Part shown: in pieces, positions 35,700 through 47,985 of the stretch
How the letters are laid out: every line of letters starts with the position of its first letter
Numbering within the stretch: the stretch's first letter is position 1
NCBI GenBank assembly: GCA_004794785.1
Contig: SJOL01006411.1
Location: forward strand, 197,448-261,447
Source: Opisthorchis felineus
Lineage: Eukaryota; Platyhelminthes; Trematoda; Opisthorchiida; Opisthorchiidae
Direction of reading: 5' to 3'
Length of the DNA stretch: 64,000 nucleotides
The notes under the pieces: model-generated
Told to the model about the DNA's origin: nothing
The model's database searches: none
The model's input: the letters and a program-made list of their open reading frames with translations, nothing else
Program-made: the position numbers and the translations under genes

Positions 35700-37845
35700 A
35701 CATTCCTCAATAAATTAATCATATTCCAAACATTTGATCCTTTCAACAATTAGTCATTTGCCAGGCTTAGAGCTGGAATCCTCAAAATTCGTTGTTTTTT
35801 ACACATTCATGCCCAAATTTCACTAATTAATTGAACATAAAACAACAGTCTTGCTTATCTGTAGATCGCCTAGCTCACTTTCATCTTGCGGCATAACTCT
35901 TAGTTCTATCTTTTAAAACGTTTTATCGTAATTATGAAACTGTTGACTTCCTGTGGGCCAGCGACGAAGATTTGGGTGAGTGGACAGCCCACGCTGATAA
36001 ATTACGAGTATGCCAGACTGTCAGTAAGCGAATAGCCTATCTCAAATATTTAAAAAGGTTGACACAGTCGTGATATCATCAGATGGATTCATCAAAGTAA
36101 AATGCCTGAAGAATTCCGGTGTGGAGTTTAGGGTTGCTAGCTGTATTTCATTTTAACAATGCGAACCGTTGTCAGGTGTCACAGCAACGGTGGGTGGTGG
36201 ACGTGTGGATGGTTCACACTTTTAGTGTTTCTTGAATTCAAGGGTGTGTTGGATTTTCTTGACCAGTCAGATCTTATGAACACGGATCTTTTACATGGCT
36301 TGCTTCAGGTTTCCGTGTGACTATGACAAGTTCTTTGTATCTGTAGACCGGTTGTGTCAGAATACTTCAATGGAAGCTTTCTAAAAGCTTTTCTGCAGTA
36401 GGCGGTACCTTGCTTTGCAGCCGAAAATCGTGAATTATTGCTGCAGAACACTGAATTTGAGCATGTCGCTTGCAACTGACGGAGAGACTGCATTTTTTAA
36501 ATCGATTCGCACATCTTAGAAGTAGCAGTATCTCCGATGGTAGTGCACTATATGAAATCTTTACGCGAAACCCAAAGTTTGAAATCGCATGTGGTATTTT
36601 TTTGCTACTCGTGAAGTCTCAAACTACATGTGCAGACCACAGCACGGACTGTGTTGTTTCGTAATGTTAGAGTTGACCTTCGTGGAGAGAGGTTTTGATA
36701 AGTGTTAAATTACTTGACCGTCAGAATCAAGGCTTGAATAATCTGGAATAAATGACTAGCAGTGGCGTGATCAGGAGAAGAGTGTTCGAAGACAGCAGGT
36801 CCTTTTGTTGTAGAGTGAACTGAGAAGCACAAACCACGATGACTCGGTCATGTAATGTTCCAACAGGGTCACTGTCCTGTCCACCGAGACAAGTTGCTTC
36901 CCGCGCCAAATTCGAAATGGCGTTAATCAAACTTTCGTTATTTACATTCTATCGTCATTCGCTCCGCTTCCGGTAATACTCTCCGCGAGAGACCGGACAC
37001 TCATACTGTATTGCGCAGTTCCCGAGTAACACAAAATATCTCAGTTATGGCATGTAGTAATTCGAGCGCTTCTACGCGCGCCCGCTTTTCATTCTATGTC
37101 CATCTGCGTGTCCATTCGCTGTGACATCCACGGTTTTGTCCATTATTTATTTAAAGTTGGGTCGTGTTATATTAGGTTTTTGGTCAAGCTTGTCTATCGG
37201 TCGTAACTGCATACACCATTTGGTTGTGTTGCATTCCTCTCAGCATTAGTCAGACAAGCCAGAAGTTCATTAGCAGTTACAACAGGTTTACCGAACAGCT
37301 TTGCTGCTCGAGTCCCAGGAGTGACATGATAGACATGCAGTGATTTAGGAGCTCTAACTGCTGGTTCACAAACGGCGAAACTACATGGTACTACTCAGTT
37401 AATATTCCAATCCTTCCCCCTAATAATCTATGAAGGATTCATTCTCTGATATATCGATGGATACGGCCCGCCTCGCGATTCCGACCACTTTCTGCCGCAT
37501 ACAGGGTCCCACCAGGGTCTCAACCAAATGTATTTACTTCAGTTATATTGGTCACCAGTCGGTAGGTGTGGCCAAAGTGGACTAAGACATTGGAAACCGG
37601 CCAGGTGCCTGTTTTCAATATCTGATCGTGATAACTACAGATGGTGGCTCGAATTCCGAATTTGATTTTGCAACCTATTGAATGTCCCCGTCTTTATACA
37701 TATTTGCATGCCTGTTTCCCACCCGGCAGCCAGCAGATTAGTCTGAGGCTTCCATCAGCATCTTAGGGTAGCGCTCCGCGCGTGAAGCAACCCCCATGAG
37801 TGGAGATTCCGCCTCAAAAACGTTGTAAAGGTTAACGAAATATAC
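35700..37845. other. Intron, no gene seen
   Basis: The open frames at 36470-36664 (plus) and 36727-36930 (minus) show no domain. GC content rises around 36950-37130 without a recognisable gene. Confidence 0.4.
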
Positions 37846-37849
37846 TCAT

Positions 37850-38140
37850 TTGCATACCAATTTGGTTTTGACGGGAGACCCACCTGGAACCCAGCTTAAC
37901 CTCTCGTTTTTATGATGTTTTTAAGCAACTAAACATGCTTCACCAGGCCACCTCATGTCTCAGTTGGTACGATATTCGAGATATTGAGATACATGTATAG
38001 ACGTAATACACTACTCATAAGGTTGTTGAAAACTCTTCGACAGCCCATGACCGGTTTTGCCCTTCTTGAGGTTCATCAGGTAGGCGCAGTCCCCGGTCGT
38101 GGGCTGTCCAAGAGTTTCCAACAACTTTGGGAGTAGTGTG
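37850..38140 (+). repeat. Repeat family C with full hairpin end
   Basis: The body (ACTCATTTGCATACCAATTT, GGTTTTGACGGGAGAC, CTCTCGTTT) is followed by GTACGATATTCGAGATATTG and then a hairpin at 38009-38138: two arms of about 46 bases, each starting CACTACTC on its own strand and reaching GACAGCCCA[TC]GACCGG, with about nine mismatches and a loop of roughly 38 bases. It is the best preserved copy in the window. Confidence 0.7.
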
Positions 38141-38533
38141 TTAATTCTATACTGTAAAAGCTTGTTCTAATCTGCTGTCATGGAGTTAACATATGGATGT
38201 TTCCTTCACATGCCTGGTGGGCCAGAAGTGCCTAGGCCGACCAGTGCTTTTGAGCTACCGACTAAGTTATTTGCCTGATGTGTATATGTGGAAACTGAGG
38301 TAGCATGGGAAACCCATGTACATACCCCTTAAAAGTCTCCCCCAATTTCCTACGTATTTTTAGAACGGGTGGCTTCAAACAGCTCTCCAGACTCCATACA
38401 TGAAAACATAATGCATTAGTAAACGCTTTAAAATGACGTTTATAAACGGCAAAACGGTGGAAAAAACGCCGTCCGATTCAAGCATTTTCGCAGTTAATAA
38501 AAATGTGGGGCCTCTACTTCACAACACCATCAG

Positions 38534-38745
38534 TTGGCTTCTCCATATCCACCAGGCTCGTGGCCCCTCAGTCCCACAACAGAATAGTGAACCGAGGTGG
38601 CCGCGAAATCCGACAACGTATAAGGTTTTCCGCGGTACTAATTAGTGTACACCCAGCGCTTGTTGGCGTACGAGAGGAAATCGCTCTTAAGGCCATCATT
38701 TTGTTTGACGTTGATGGGAAAGTGATATTCTGGATGAATCACTAC
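38534..38745 (+). CDS. Possible FN3-like exon, phase 1 to 0
   Basis: The acceptor CTTCACAACACCATCAG opens a phase-1 frame with GFSISTRLVAPQ as an A/B-strand-like start and EEIALKAIILFDVDGKVIFW as F/G strands. The frame hits TAA at 38755. A donor GTAACC at 38746 ends in phase 0, and a mini-intron of 37 nt (GTAACC to TTCTTACCCAG) would join it in phase 0 to the exon at 38783. This pairing restores an overall phase 1-1 unit of 447 nt. Without the mini-intron this frame is an orphan. Confidence 0.4.
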
Positions 38746-38782
38746 GTAACCAGATAATTCAGTAACCGATGTTCTTACCCAG

Positions 38783-39017
38783 GAAATGGTTCTTGAAAAT
38801 CCCGTGGCTACCGTGCGACTGTGGAAAAAAGCTCGCCACGAGTTTCAGGTTTTGGGTGTTGGGTTCCACAGAAGTAGCTATTGCGGCATTCTGGTCTACA
38901 ATGTGGGCACCCCAAATACATTCAAAACGCTGTACTCCTGGCGTGATAACTTCCTTATTCAGGACAGCCCATACGGCTCTGAGAACGTCTCTTTTGTTGG
39001 TATCGGAATTACGTACG
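38783..39017 (+). CDS. FN3-like domain exon with C-strand Cys
   Basis: The frame runs through VATVRLWKKARHEFQVLGV, then SYCGILVYNVGTPN, aligning its Cys with SYCSMAFHV of the next exon (39277), then SENVSFVGIGITYG as F strand. It ends at a phase-1 donor G|GTCTGC. The left border is uncertain: AG at 38781-38782 with a pyrimidine tract (phase 0, pairing with the mini-intron), or AG at 38761-38762, giving a phase-1 exon 38763-39017 of 85 codons. Either way the domain is complete and open, and lies 259 nt before the next FN3 exon, suggesting a tandem duplicate. Confidence 0.6.
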
Positions 39018-39276
39018 GTCTGCCTAGCTGAGCTGTGACGGAATGCCGAAATGAAGATTACATAAGTTTGAGCTGATGTTGACAATGATAGTGGTGGTTT
39101 CGCCTTTGGCGTATAAAATACCATTATACCTTACTATCCTACCTCGAGTGCATGAGATAGAATTATTCAGCAGTAAAAATTATACTGGTAAGTGACGTCG
39201 GCCTGTTACAACTTGTTTTTCAATGTCTACACATCTAATAATCTCAACTGGGAAACCTCTTTGTATTGCCTTTCAG

Positions 39277-39579
39277 TGAAGGAATTTGTCAACAACGTGC
39301 AGACAACGGTGAAAATTGTGGAAGGAAATCCGGCTGTTCAAGTTCATTTCTTCGATACGGCACCAACCATTTCAGACAGCTACTGTTCTATGGCGTTCCA
39401 TGTAACTCAGTCTCTGGGCGACTCTTCAGTACAAAAGTCGACAAATCATCCGTGGGTGCAGTTCGACGACTTAGCATCAGCCTCTGTGTACACATATGAC
39501 ATTGTGGCTGTAGCAATGTACGATACGGTTCATATTTATGAAAGAAGGTTTCCAAGAATAGAAGTACGAACACCAGAAA
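39277..39579 (+). CDS. FN3-like domain exon (strong 4)
   Basis: The acceptor is CTCTTTGTATTGCCTTTCAG and the donor is A|GTAAGG. The 303 nt give 101 codons in phase 1-1, fully open. The A strand is VQTTVKIVEGN, the B strand is AVQVHFFDTAP, the C-strand Cys is at residue 37 (DSYCSMAFHV), and the E-F turn and F strand are FDDLASASVYTYDIVAVAMY with the FN3 Tyr pair. The G strand is RIEVRTPES. The closest relative in the window by eye is the exon at 38783. Confidence 0.87.
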
Positions 39580-42500
39580 GTAAGGACTGATTGAGATTTT
39601 CTGTTAAGAAATCGATCACTAAAATAAGTTACTCCTGTGAGCCATGTAGAGCATTTTTACCTGTCGGCAGACTATCCGAGTAAATTCGGATTCTGTTTAA
39701 ATCAATACAATTTTATCGAAATAGGTTTAAAAAGCACGATGCTTGCGTGCTTAAGTGGACATAATTTATCATACTGCCAACAGCCTACGTTTACAGATAC
39801 TAATAATCGCTTGCTGTGATGCCGTGAGACTGAAAAACGACGACATACATTCGGCCAGACTCTGAAAGATATCGAAGTGTAACCTGCTACATCTGGTAGA
39901 CTGTCGCTGTGAACTGACCGCCTTCCTTAATTTCCCCAATTTGTATCTTACGGAATACTTTATGGTCAGACTCTCCTCCAATGTCGGAGCGCTGAAATTT
40001 CGGGGACTTGGACATAAAATAAACTAAAGTCGATATGATAAATTCCATTCTAAGAAGAAACGGAAACCGTCAATTCGGATGAATAATTAACAGCCCTTTT
40101 CCACACCACATTCATTTACGAAACAAATCAAGGTTTATTTTCATCCCACTCACCACTGGCAACTGCTGAGTCATACATCAAGTGAATTTCCCTGACCATT
40201 AAAACACCCTTTTTCGAGGCGCACTGAAACCAAGAACAGAACTGCTACGGTGCACCCGAACGATTACTATCAGTACCGTCCCCTCGTAAACGTGCTTCAC
40301 CACATGCGGTCTACTTGTGACGAAAACGTAGAAATCGGATTAAGAGTTTTTTTTTCAATTATTTTTTCGCTGTCCAAAACCGAATGGTCAAACACCAGAG
40401 TTATCTTGAGATTAATTCTTGCTAGCTGGAACCAAAAGGCAGCAAAACAGCTCCAGGTAGATTTGTTACTCCGTGATCTTCTTTCAAAGTTGGAAGATTT
40501 GATAATGCAGTTGCTCATGTGGTCGGTTGGTAGGATGGCACAATAGCTGACCCAGTTCACTAAGCCCTCAGAATAAACCACCACGGGATTGAGAGTTTTT
40601 GATCTTTCCTAGGGGTAGCTTCTGTTAGATTGTAGCTGACGGGTAGCTCTAACTTAAAAAATCCAGAAGAATGGCTTGTCTTTGGATAGGTTTTTTACGG
40701 TTTGGATTGCCGTATTAGTCTGAGTTGTCGTGTTAGTGCTCTAGAACAGTTTAAACGATCACTGACTGCTTCAGTAACCTGAGTAAAGGCAGTCCGGAGC
40801 ATGACCATGTGATGCATGGGTCTTTTTCAGATCTCACTGTGGTCTCCGGTAAAGATATTCAAGTAAACGACCCGTTTTTGACGGTTGATTAATCAGTTTT
40901 TTTAACTTAGCAATCGGATTTATGGATTAAACAGCCCTAAGTAATGTCCAGTCACTCTCTTTCCAAGTCTTTCTACAATTTTGGGACCACTGCCCATATC
41001 GAATGAGGAGAACCGGGTTAAGTTCTTGTTCCTATTTGTTCTCACATCTCTGTACAATCCTAGACTCAATCAGCCGTCTACCAACGTTCTTAAGACAGTC
41101 ATTGTGCTACAACTTGGAACGTTCTTTATCAGGCAAAAACGCCCAACTTGTCAGCATTAATGAACGAGGTTGTTGTGATGCTCCGAAAAGTGAATAATCG
41201 TGAAGAAATCACAGAGGTAGTCACGTTAGGAACCTCCAACCACCTGTGTCTAACAGATTAGGTGAGAGTTCGGGGCGGAGAGATTGAATGAACCGTCCGC
41301 ATAGCAGCAAGCGAAGAAACCCCCTACCGTAACATTAGGTACACGCTTAATATAGGGTCCAGTACACCATTAGCAAGTAGTATTTGAAAGGCTTGCTCCC
41401 TTCCAGAGGCGTCTTATCCAGAAGTGAAACCCTTCAAAAAGTGACAGGATTTGCCAAGCCCTCAGACAGCCGATGTCTGCAAGAGGCAGTGTTTGGCTCA
41501 ATTTCAGTAATATTCAATCATGAGAACCACTCAAGCATCCATTGCGTCGAGTTGCCTGAACTAACAACGTCCGAATAGCGGTGGTTTGAATACGTTTCTT
41601 AGATTTTGAACAGGTGGCTGTTGATCTGTTCTCCGAGGTGAGTGCTGAGCTTGCATCAGGGTTTTCAGCTGGTCCAGAAAATTTGCATTCATACAAACCT
41701 TCTTGTTTTTCAATCTTTCGGGACCTAACTTTTCGTTTCACTGGAATGCTTTGTTGTTGTAGGGATCCAAGTCCCACTGTTCTTCAGCAGGCCCATTCAC
41801 ATTCACTGGCTGTTCTTCACCACTTCATAAAGTGCGCATATATAACCGAGAGTTTGGCCATCAGGCTGCCATTATGTCTGGCCGCTTCTCAGGTCTGCGG
41901 ACGATTTAATGGTGGTCGATAGGTTATGCTACACGGAAGGACGGACCTTAGCGGGCACTAACCGTAGAACCGAAGCTGTTGTCTCGAGAAAGCTTGTCAG
42001 TAGACACAAGTCAGCAGGCAATTAGCTGTTTTGGGCGCATATCGCCTGAAGTTGTTAACAGTATTAAACTATTTGTAGCTCAGGTGTTTATCTTCAATTG
42101 ATCAAGTTGCTGTCGATTCGCTTGTCGAGTTCGGAGAACATTCGCCTGAAGTTAAAGACGGGAAGATGTAAAATGCCCCTGACCATTCAATGTATCGTTT
42201 GTTCTTCCATTGAAGCCTCGTGAGTTTCAGATTCCAGTCTCGTGACTCGTCTAAATATCGGTAGATGCATACAGAATGAGCCGAAAACTATTGTCCCCAA
42301 CAACTTCAGGTTTAGAAACCCATTGAAGTTAGGAAAAACCTTACGCCAAACGCAGAAGTTCCCTCTAATGGAGAAATAGAGGTTGCACCTGAATTTTCCA
42401 ATAGTAAGAGGACTGATTGTTGACGCTTTTTCAATAAAATAACAAACAATTTGTGGAGTGGCTTATTGCACCCGACAGGGTGCCTCCGCTTGCCATTTCG

Positions 42501-44355
42501 GACTACCGTTCTTCAATGACAGTTTTGGCTGGATTAAATTTCCACATCTACCCCTATTATGAACTATTATAATAATAACCAGGTAAATTCCGGACGATGT
42601 GTTCACTTGTCCTCTGCAGAAGTACAACTCTCTACTAGTGCTATTTGGTGAGATCAAGCACGCTCCTTAAAGAGAATCGCTCTCCGGCAGCATTGCGTTT
42701 TACCCTGCTGTAGTTGATTCATTACATGTACCGATGTGCCTATGGTCACGGTTCCCACAATAACCAAACAGATAGGATCTGTTTACTAGTTGGTTTATGA
42801 TGAATTCTTGTAAAGTCTTCAACTTGATGCCCAAATGGCGTCCAGTCAGCTGGTCTTCTCATCGCGTCACAAGAGGTAGGTCATAGCAGACTGAGAGAGT
42901 AAAAGTGGAATTCTGTCAATTAGGCATCACTTGTCGGGCCAAGTGCACGATTGCCTCAACTGTTGCTTGGTGACTAGCTGATCAGTCTCGCTGCTCCAGT
43001 GTCCAACGAAAATCAAATAGCGAAACGAACGATGCCACAGGAGATAGGTTTTATTTTCTGCTCTTACCCGACAAGAGACCACCGCAAGTTGATAATCAGG
43101 ATGGACGTCAGTTAACAAGCAGTTAGCATAGGTAGTGAATATGTCTCCAACGGATGCCTGTTCACTGCATTTTCAACTAAGGTTAGATCATGCAGCACCT
43201 GTTTGGCGACAACACATCAAATATGCCGCACCTACTGACATATCCGATCATCACTGAGCTAAAAGGTGCCGTTTGGTACTCTGTTTTACTCTGAAGACAT
43301 ATGTCTTGGGTGATTTTGGCGAACTCAACCCAATACCAACTTAGACCTTCCAAAAAGATGAGAAACGTTTTACCGTAGCATTTTCTCCGTAACTCGGCGG
43401 AAGGCGGCTCCAAGGAATTTCAGCTGATTTGCTCACGATTTTCATCTGGATACAGATTTGTTATCATGCTACTAAAATGACATACCTAAAAGGTCACTCC
43501 TCCACGTCGCGATGTGTTCTACTGTTTCTGTCCTGTGATTGGTGGCATAGCCAAACAAAGTGACAATTTATTTATTGTTAAGGCCATAAACCGCTTGAAA
43601 TATGTATTTGGAGCACGGTACAGACTTTGAAGATAGACAATTAAACCCTACATCGGGGAATGCCGTCCCAGTCACCTTAATCTTGAAGACTTCTTGGTGG
43701 TGTTCACAACAGTGGGATGTCAATTTTGGGAGCATGATACAAAGTGTAAACAACTAGATTAAGATAACCAGGACAGTTAAAACGTTGGGTCCGCATAAAC
43801 GAATTCTAAGCCTTTGTTTTATCGTTTGAAACGTTAATAAGCGGAAAACTTTTTTATCATGAGATCTTGCTTCTTGGACTTACCTCTAAATCTAAACGGA
43901 GTTTCCACTGATGTTTATCAAAACACAGTTCGATTGATTGATTGTTATCTGTTATTCTGTACTTATGTTGCGTTTACAAGTTGTGTTTCATCACATGAAC
44001 CATCACCTTTTGTGAATTGGAAACTAAACTCCGGTGATTCGTTCCCAGGCTCCACATGTTAAACCCGCTAGCGCGCACGGCGGCCTAATCTGACAGCTAG
44101 TTAAAAATAAATGGTGAGTTCCAAGAAAGATGAAACAGTTGTGTAGTACTTTTCGCACTTTAGCGCCGATGAAATTCATTTTCAGGATAGGGTATTCCTC
44201 TCGTTCAGACTGTGTTAAAAATGGACTTAACTGGGATTGTGGTGAATCGGTTCACTCCCTTCTTTGACGTTTCTTCAGCCTCAAAGACGATTATACCGGA
44301 ATCCATATAATGATTTGTGTAATACAAATCATTTGACACCTGAATGCTTTTTTGT
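39580..44355. other. Long intron, no firm gene
   Basis: This 4.8-kb gap in the FN3 series has several open frames (40250-40546, 41384-41578, 41614-41922 plus; 42927-43118 minus). The frame at 40250 shows NTRVILRLILASW and that at 41384 shows FGSISVIFNHENHSS, both faintly FN3-like, but neither has matched phase-1 borders. The minus frame at 42927 (DYQLAVVSCRVR) may be the tail of a retroelement endonuclease. None is called. Confidence 0.35.
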
Positions 44356-44360
44356 TTTAG

Positions 44361-44621
44361 TTGGTGAAAGCTTCCAACTGGAACGTGCACAAGTGGAGAA
44401 TCGCAATTTAGAGCTTAGGTGGATAGGTACAAGTACTTGGAACAAGGTAAAGGTTTTGCTGGTCAATGGGGGACGCACTGCAGAACACGAATTTCTCGGC
44501 AATTCGGGCAGGGTTGATGGGCTTCAGTCCTGCTCATCCTACGAAATGCGATTTGAATTGTACGCGGGTACCATCCTACTTGACATCTCTGACAATTACC
44601 TTTTATACACGGAATACCCAG
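44361..44621 (+). CDS. FN3-like domain exon (strong 5)
   Basis: The acceptor is GAATGCTTTTTTGTTTTAG and the donor is G|GTGAGT. The 261 nt give 87 codons, phase 1-1. It has the canonical B-strand Trp (LELRWIGTS, residue 21). The usual C-strand Cys is replaced by Trp at residue 27 (STWNKVKVLLV). Instead, a Cys sits in the E-F turn (LQSCSSYEMRFELYAG), where the strong exon at 52231 also has one. It ends YTEYPG. Open throughout. Confidence 0.87.
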
Positions 44622-44629
44622 GTGAGTGC

Positions 44630-45665
44630 AAAGTATTCTAGATGCACACAGGTCTTGAAAATACAGAAATAGATTTCTTGTTTACAAAACTAATGCAGTT
44701 CTCCATGCACGCTAGCCAGAATTGCGATAACGTTCACCAATAATTTCAAGCATCACATGTAAAACGTCGAGTATGCATGGCCACAAGGCTCTTGGATGGA
44801 CGCCTTCGACATATTCCTAAGTTTTGCCTCTCAGTTCACCTTTCGTTTGCTAGTGTTTGTGAGACCCTATATGTACATCGAATCTCGAATTAATATTTTA
44901 ACTCTATGATTTACAGTCAATACCCATTTCTACAATCTTTTACCGACCCTCATGCTGAATTCCGCCATTTCTTGTATTTCTACAAGGTTTCAGCAGAATA
45001 TTACGCGCAGAGAAACCTTTCACGTCAGCGATGCAGATGGATTCTGGGTCAACAATACTACGCACAATTTTGAGTTTTGTTCCTTAGCAGAAGAAATTGT
45101 CAAAAGTGTAGCATAACCCTAAGTATTGATCAGTCTTGATATATGTCTGGGCTGTTGCAGCAACCGGAGTGGGAATTTTATTGCCTCCGATGGAATCACT
45201 TCACTTATTCCCATTTGTGCGCTAAATATGTGCAAATCCACCAATATTAGGCTACTGGATACATTGTCGTGCTATTACTCGAACGAGACCGTTTGTGCGT
45301 TTGTTCAGACTATTAAGACAGAAGTTACTCATCACTGGTAATCAGCGCAAACTTCATTCAAACACTTGCTTCGGCAATAAAAATGACATTCTACCTGAGC
45401 TGTTACCTTCTGTGGAGACAACACACGTAGGAAACCTTGAGTTAGGGGACCCCACCTAGCGTTGATCAAACCCTCTATCAGAAGAGGCCAGTTTGCAGAA
45501 GAGCTCTTGGTAAGCGGTACTTTCAGCGTTCTTTTCAGGAGGGATGAGTTTGTTTCTTGAAGTATTTTGTGACAAGTTGGATGCCAGAGCAACAGGCAAT
45601 TGTTGAAGACTTGTTATTACAATTTAGCTTCAGTTGTGCGAAGACGGCGCAAACTTTTTTTCCGT
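44630..45665. other. Intron with a doubtful phase-2 frame
   Basis: At 45161-45337 a good acceptor (TGTCTGGGCTGTTGCAG) and a donor GTAATC enclose 59 codons with Cys-rich strands (SLIPICALNMCK, ETVCAFVQTIKTEV), but both borders are phase 2, which does not fit between phase-1 exons. It may be a decayed copy or an independent exon. Confidence 0.3.
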
Positions 45666-45670
45666 TTTAG

Positions 45671-45949
45671 ATCTTTCTAGTGTCGAAAACCTACAGGTCG
45701 AGACAAATGAACTCGGCCAACGTGTATTTTGGAACCAAAAGACACATGAAGAGTGTCAACTCAAATACGAAATAACTCGTTCATCTGATGACCCCGAGGT
45801 GAAAACGAAGACAGTGCTTGTCACTACAACCGCACACACTTTTACGGATCTTGTTCCTGGAGTGCTTTATTCTTACAAAGTGCGCTTGATGGCTAATCAG
45901 GTACCTGTCAGTGAATACTGTGAGACGGTGGTGGCAAAGCCAGTTGAAT
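45671..45949 (+). CDS. FN3-like domain exon (strong 6)
   Basis: The acceptor is CTTTTTTTCCGTTTTAG and the donor is T|GTAAGC. The 279 nt give 93 codons, phase 1-1. It is one of the most canonical domains here: B-strand Trp (RVFWNQK, residue 21), C-strand Cys at residue 29 followed by QLKYEITRS, E strand AHTFTDLVPGVLYSYKV with the L..G..Y.Y.V signature, and G strand SEYCETVVAKP carrying a second Cys. Only about 1.05 kb separates it from the previous strong exon. Confidence 0.9.
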
Positions 45950-45954
45950 GTAAG

Positions 45955-47705
45955 CAAATTTTGTTTACGTATGTACGTATATGCACAAGAGTACTGATGA
46001 CGCATACATATATGGGGGGAGGAAGAAGCTAACCTTCCTGGAGAAATGTGCTTTATTAAGTAATGATAAACAACCGTCAACGTTGCTCCAGTGCCCTGTT
46101 CTACACGCGTTTGCCAGTTCTCAAACATAACAATGCTTCCGATTCTAGGGTATTTTTTGTAGGTTTTGTGACTCTGTGTTAGTTAACTGATGATCACAGG
46201 CAAACTGACAAACCTGACAGAACAATCCTTTCATTGAAACTTATAAACCAGGCTCGAATCTTCCTAATACATAAATTGAATGATGATTTTACTGCATGTT
46301 GGATTCATGAAATTTGTCTTTCCTGGGACAAAAGATCACAAAACTATCCGGTGTTCGAATGATTTATAGTCTACTCATTACGCAACAGCAAGATATAAAG
46401 GCAATCTTGTGAGGATCATTGGGTCAGGTCGTATGAGTCAAACCGGTAATTTAGGCAGCTAGTCGAAACAGATGGGTCAAACGGATGGAAGGGTGGAACT
46501 AATTGTTACACTAGGTTTAGCCTTCGATCGTTTTTGGAAAAAAGTTAAATGAAATGAATGCATTAATGATGAAAACACACCGTTTCCCGAGAACTTTTGG
46601 AAGGCGAAACTCGACGCCTATGAAACAACGGAATGGCCCTTTTTCGACGTGGGTAGGGCTTGCTTCTGGATTACTGCCGTTCACAAACAAAGTCCAATTG
46701 GACTGACTGCCTCTTGAGGAACATCATCATCTCCGGGGTAGCACACTTGCGATCGAGCAACTTCTTATGTGGTAGTTTGCTGACTACCTTAGGTGCTACA
46801 GAAAAAGCTAGTGTATCAGGTTCATCATTACGAAATCTCAAAGCAGCTCGTAACGTGTTACATCAGTGCATTAGCACCTGGAACACCTTGATACATACAG
46901 TCAGAATGGATTTCCTGACTACCTGGGGTTGTGGCCTCTAGTAATTACTAGATGTCCTCTTCATGCACAAGCGTTTCTCTTTTTTAAAATGATGATGACC
47001 TCTGAGAACACGATTAAAACTGCCTCATTTCTTCTGTAGGGTACACTGGAAAGAACCTCTTGCATATTGTTCGACACCAACAGTCTTCTCAATATTCTCC
47101 ACTGGTTAGTCCTGATATCCAAACCAAATTACTGATTCAGGGCCTATAGCAAACATGCTTCATAACGCTTCTAAATGCAGATCAACTATACCCATATACT
47201 CTGCTGTGTGCTTAAAAGGGGTGCAGGAAGATAAATGACTCTTCCTTCCTTTTCTGTTCCATTCAAAAGCGATCTGCCCATCTCGTGAGTAATATAAATT
47301 TTAACCTTACATAATGTAAAATTATAAAACACACGGTTTTGAGTGGTTTGGGGATGCGTCAACGCTCTGATCACAAACTCAGCTGATCCATCAGGATGTC
47401 ATATTATTTCACGTACCAAAAAGTCTAATACTTTTTCAAAAGAAAGCTTTCCTGATTTAATTTATAGTTAGCAGAAATTATGCAACTTTGCATCATTAGA
47501 ATGCAGAAGTCATGTGATGAGACTTCACCAGCAGGAAGAACGTTACTTCTTCCTTGATCGCGTCATAATCCCTCCGTGCAAGGAATTCCCCTCACAAAAC
47601 ACCCTGGTGCGACACAGGCCACTAAGCTTAAAACAATAACACCAAACAAAAATAGGATGAGAAAGCCATTTCTCGTGTTGGTAACACCATAAAGTGTTTT
47701 TCTGC
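45955..47705. other. Intron, no gene seen
   Basis: No exon is found. The open plus frame at 46660-46941 has no domain or splice pattern. Confidence 0.4.
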
Positions 47706-47712
47706 TGAACAG

Positions 47713-47901
47713 TGAACAATGTAAAGGATCATTTTTATGGAATTCAATTACTTCAAGTCTCCCTTGCAATCGACCACATGGTTGGTAAAATATGGGTTAC
47801 AGTGAAACGTCGAAGTTTCATACCGGCGGCGTCATTGGCGGTCATACAGTCTCCTAAGATCTCACAACTGACAAGGCTCAATCGACAACAATCTAGAGAC
47901 G
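47713..47901 (+). CDS. Possible exon, phase 1-1, half domain
   Basis: The acceptor GTGTTTTTCTGCTGAACAG and the donor G|GTAAGC enclose 189 nt (63 codons), both borders in phase 1 and no stop. It opens NNVKDHFYGIQLLQVSLA, resembling the start of the exon at 39277 (VKEFVNNVQTTV), but no F strand with the Tyr motif follows. It could code for half a domain or a linker. The splice signals are better than the domain evidence. Confidence 0.42.
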
Positions 47902-47914
47902 GTAAGCCATCACA

Positions 47915-47985
47915 ATCGTCATGCTCGTCGCCAACGTCACCGTCATTTTTATCATCAACGTCATCGCCATCATCGCCATCATCAG
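47915..47985 (+). repeat. Imperfect trinucleotide repeat (CGTCATCGCCAT-like)
   Basis: Runs of CGTCATC/CGCCATC units with interruptions lie just inside the intron, 14 bases after a donor. Low complexity. Confidence 0.7.
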
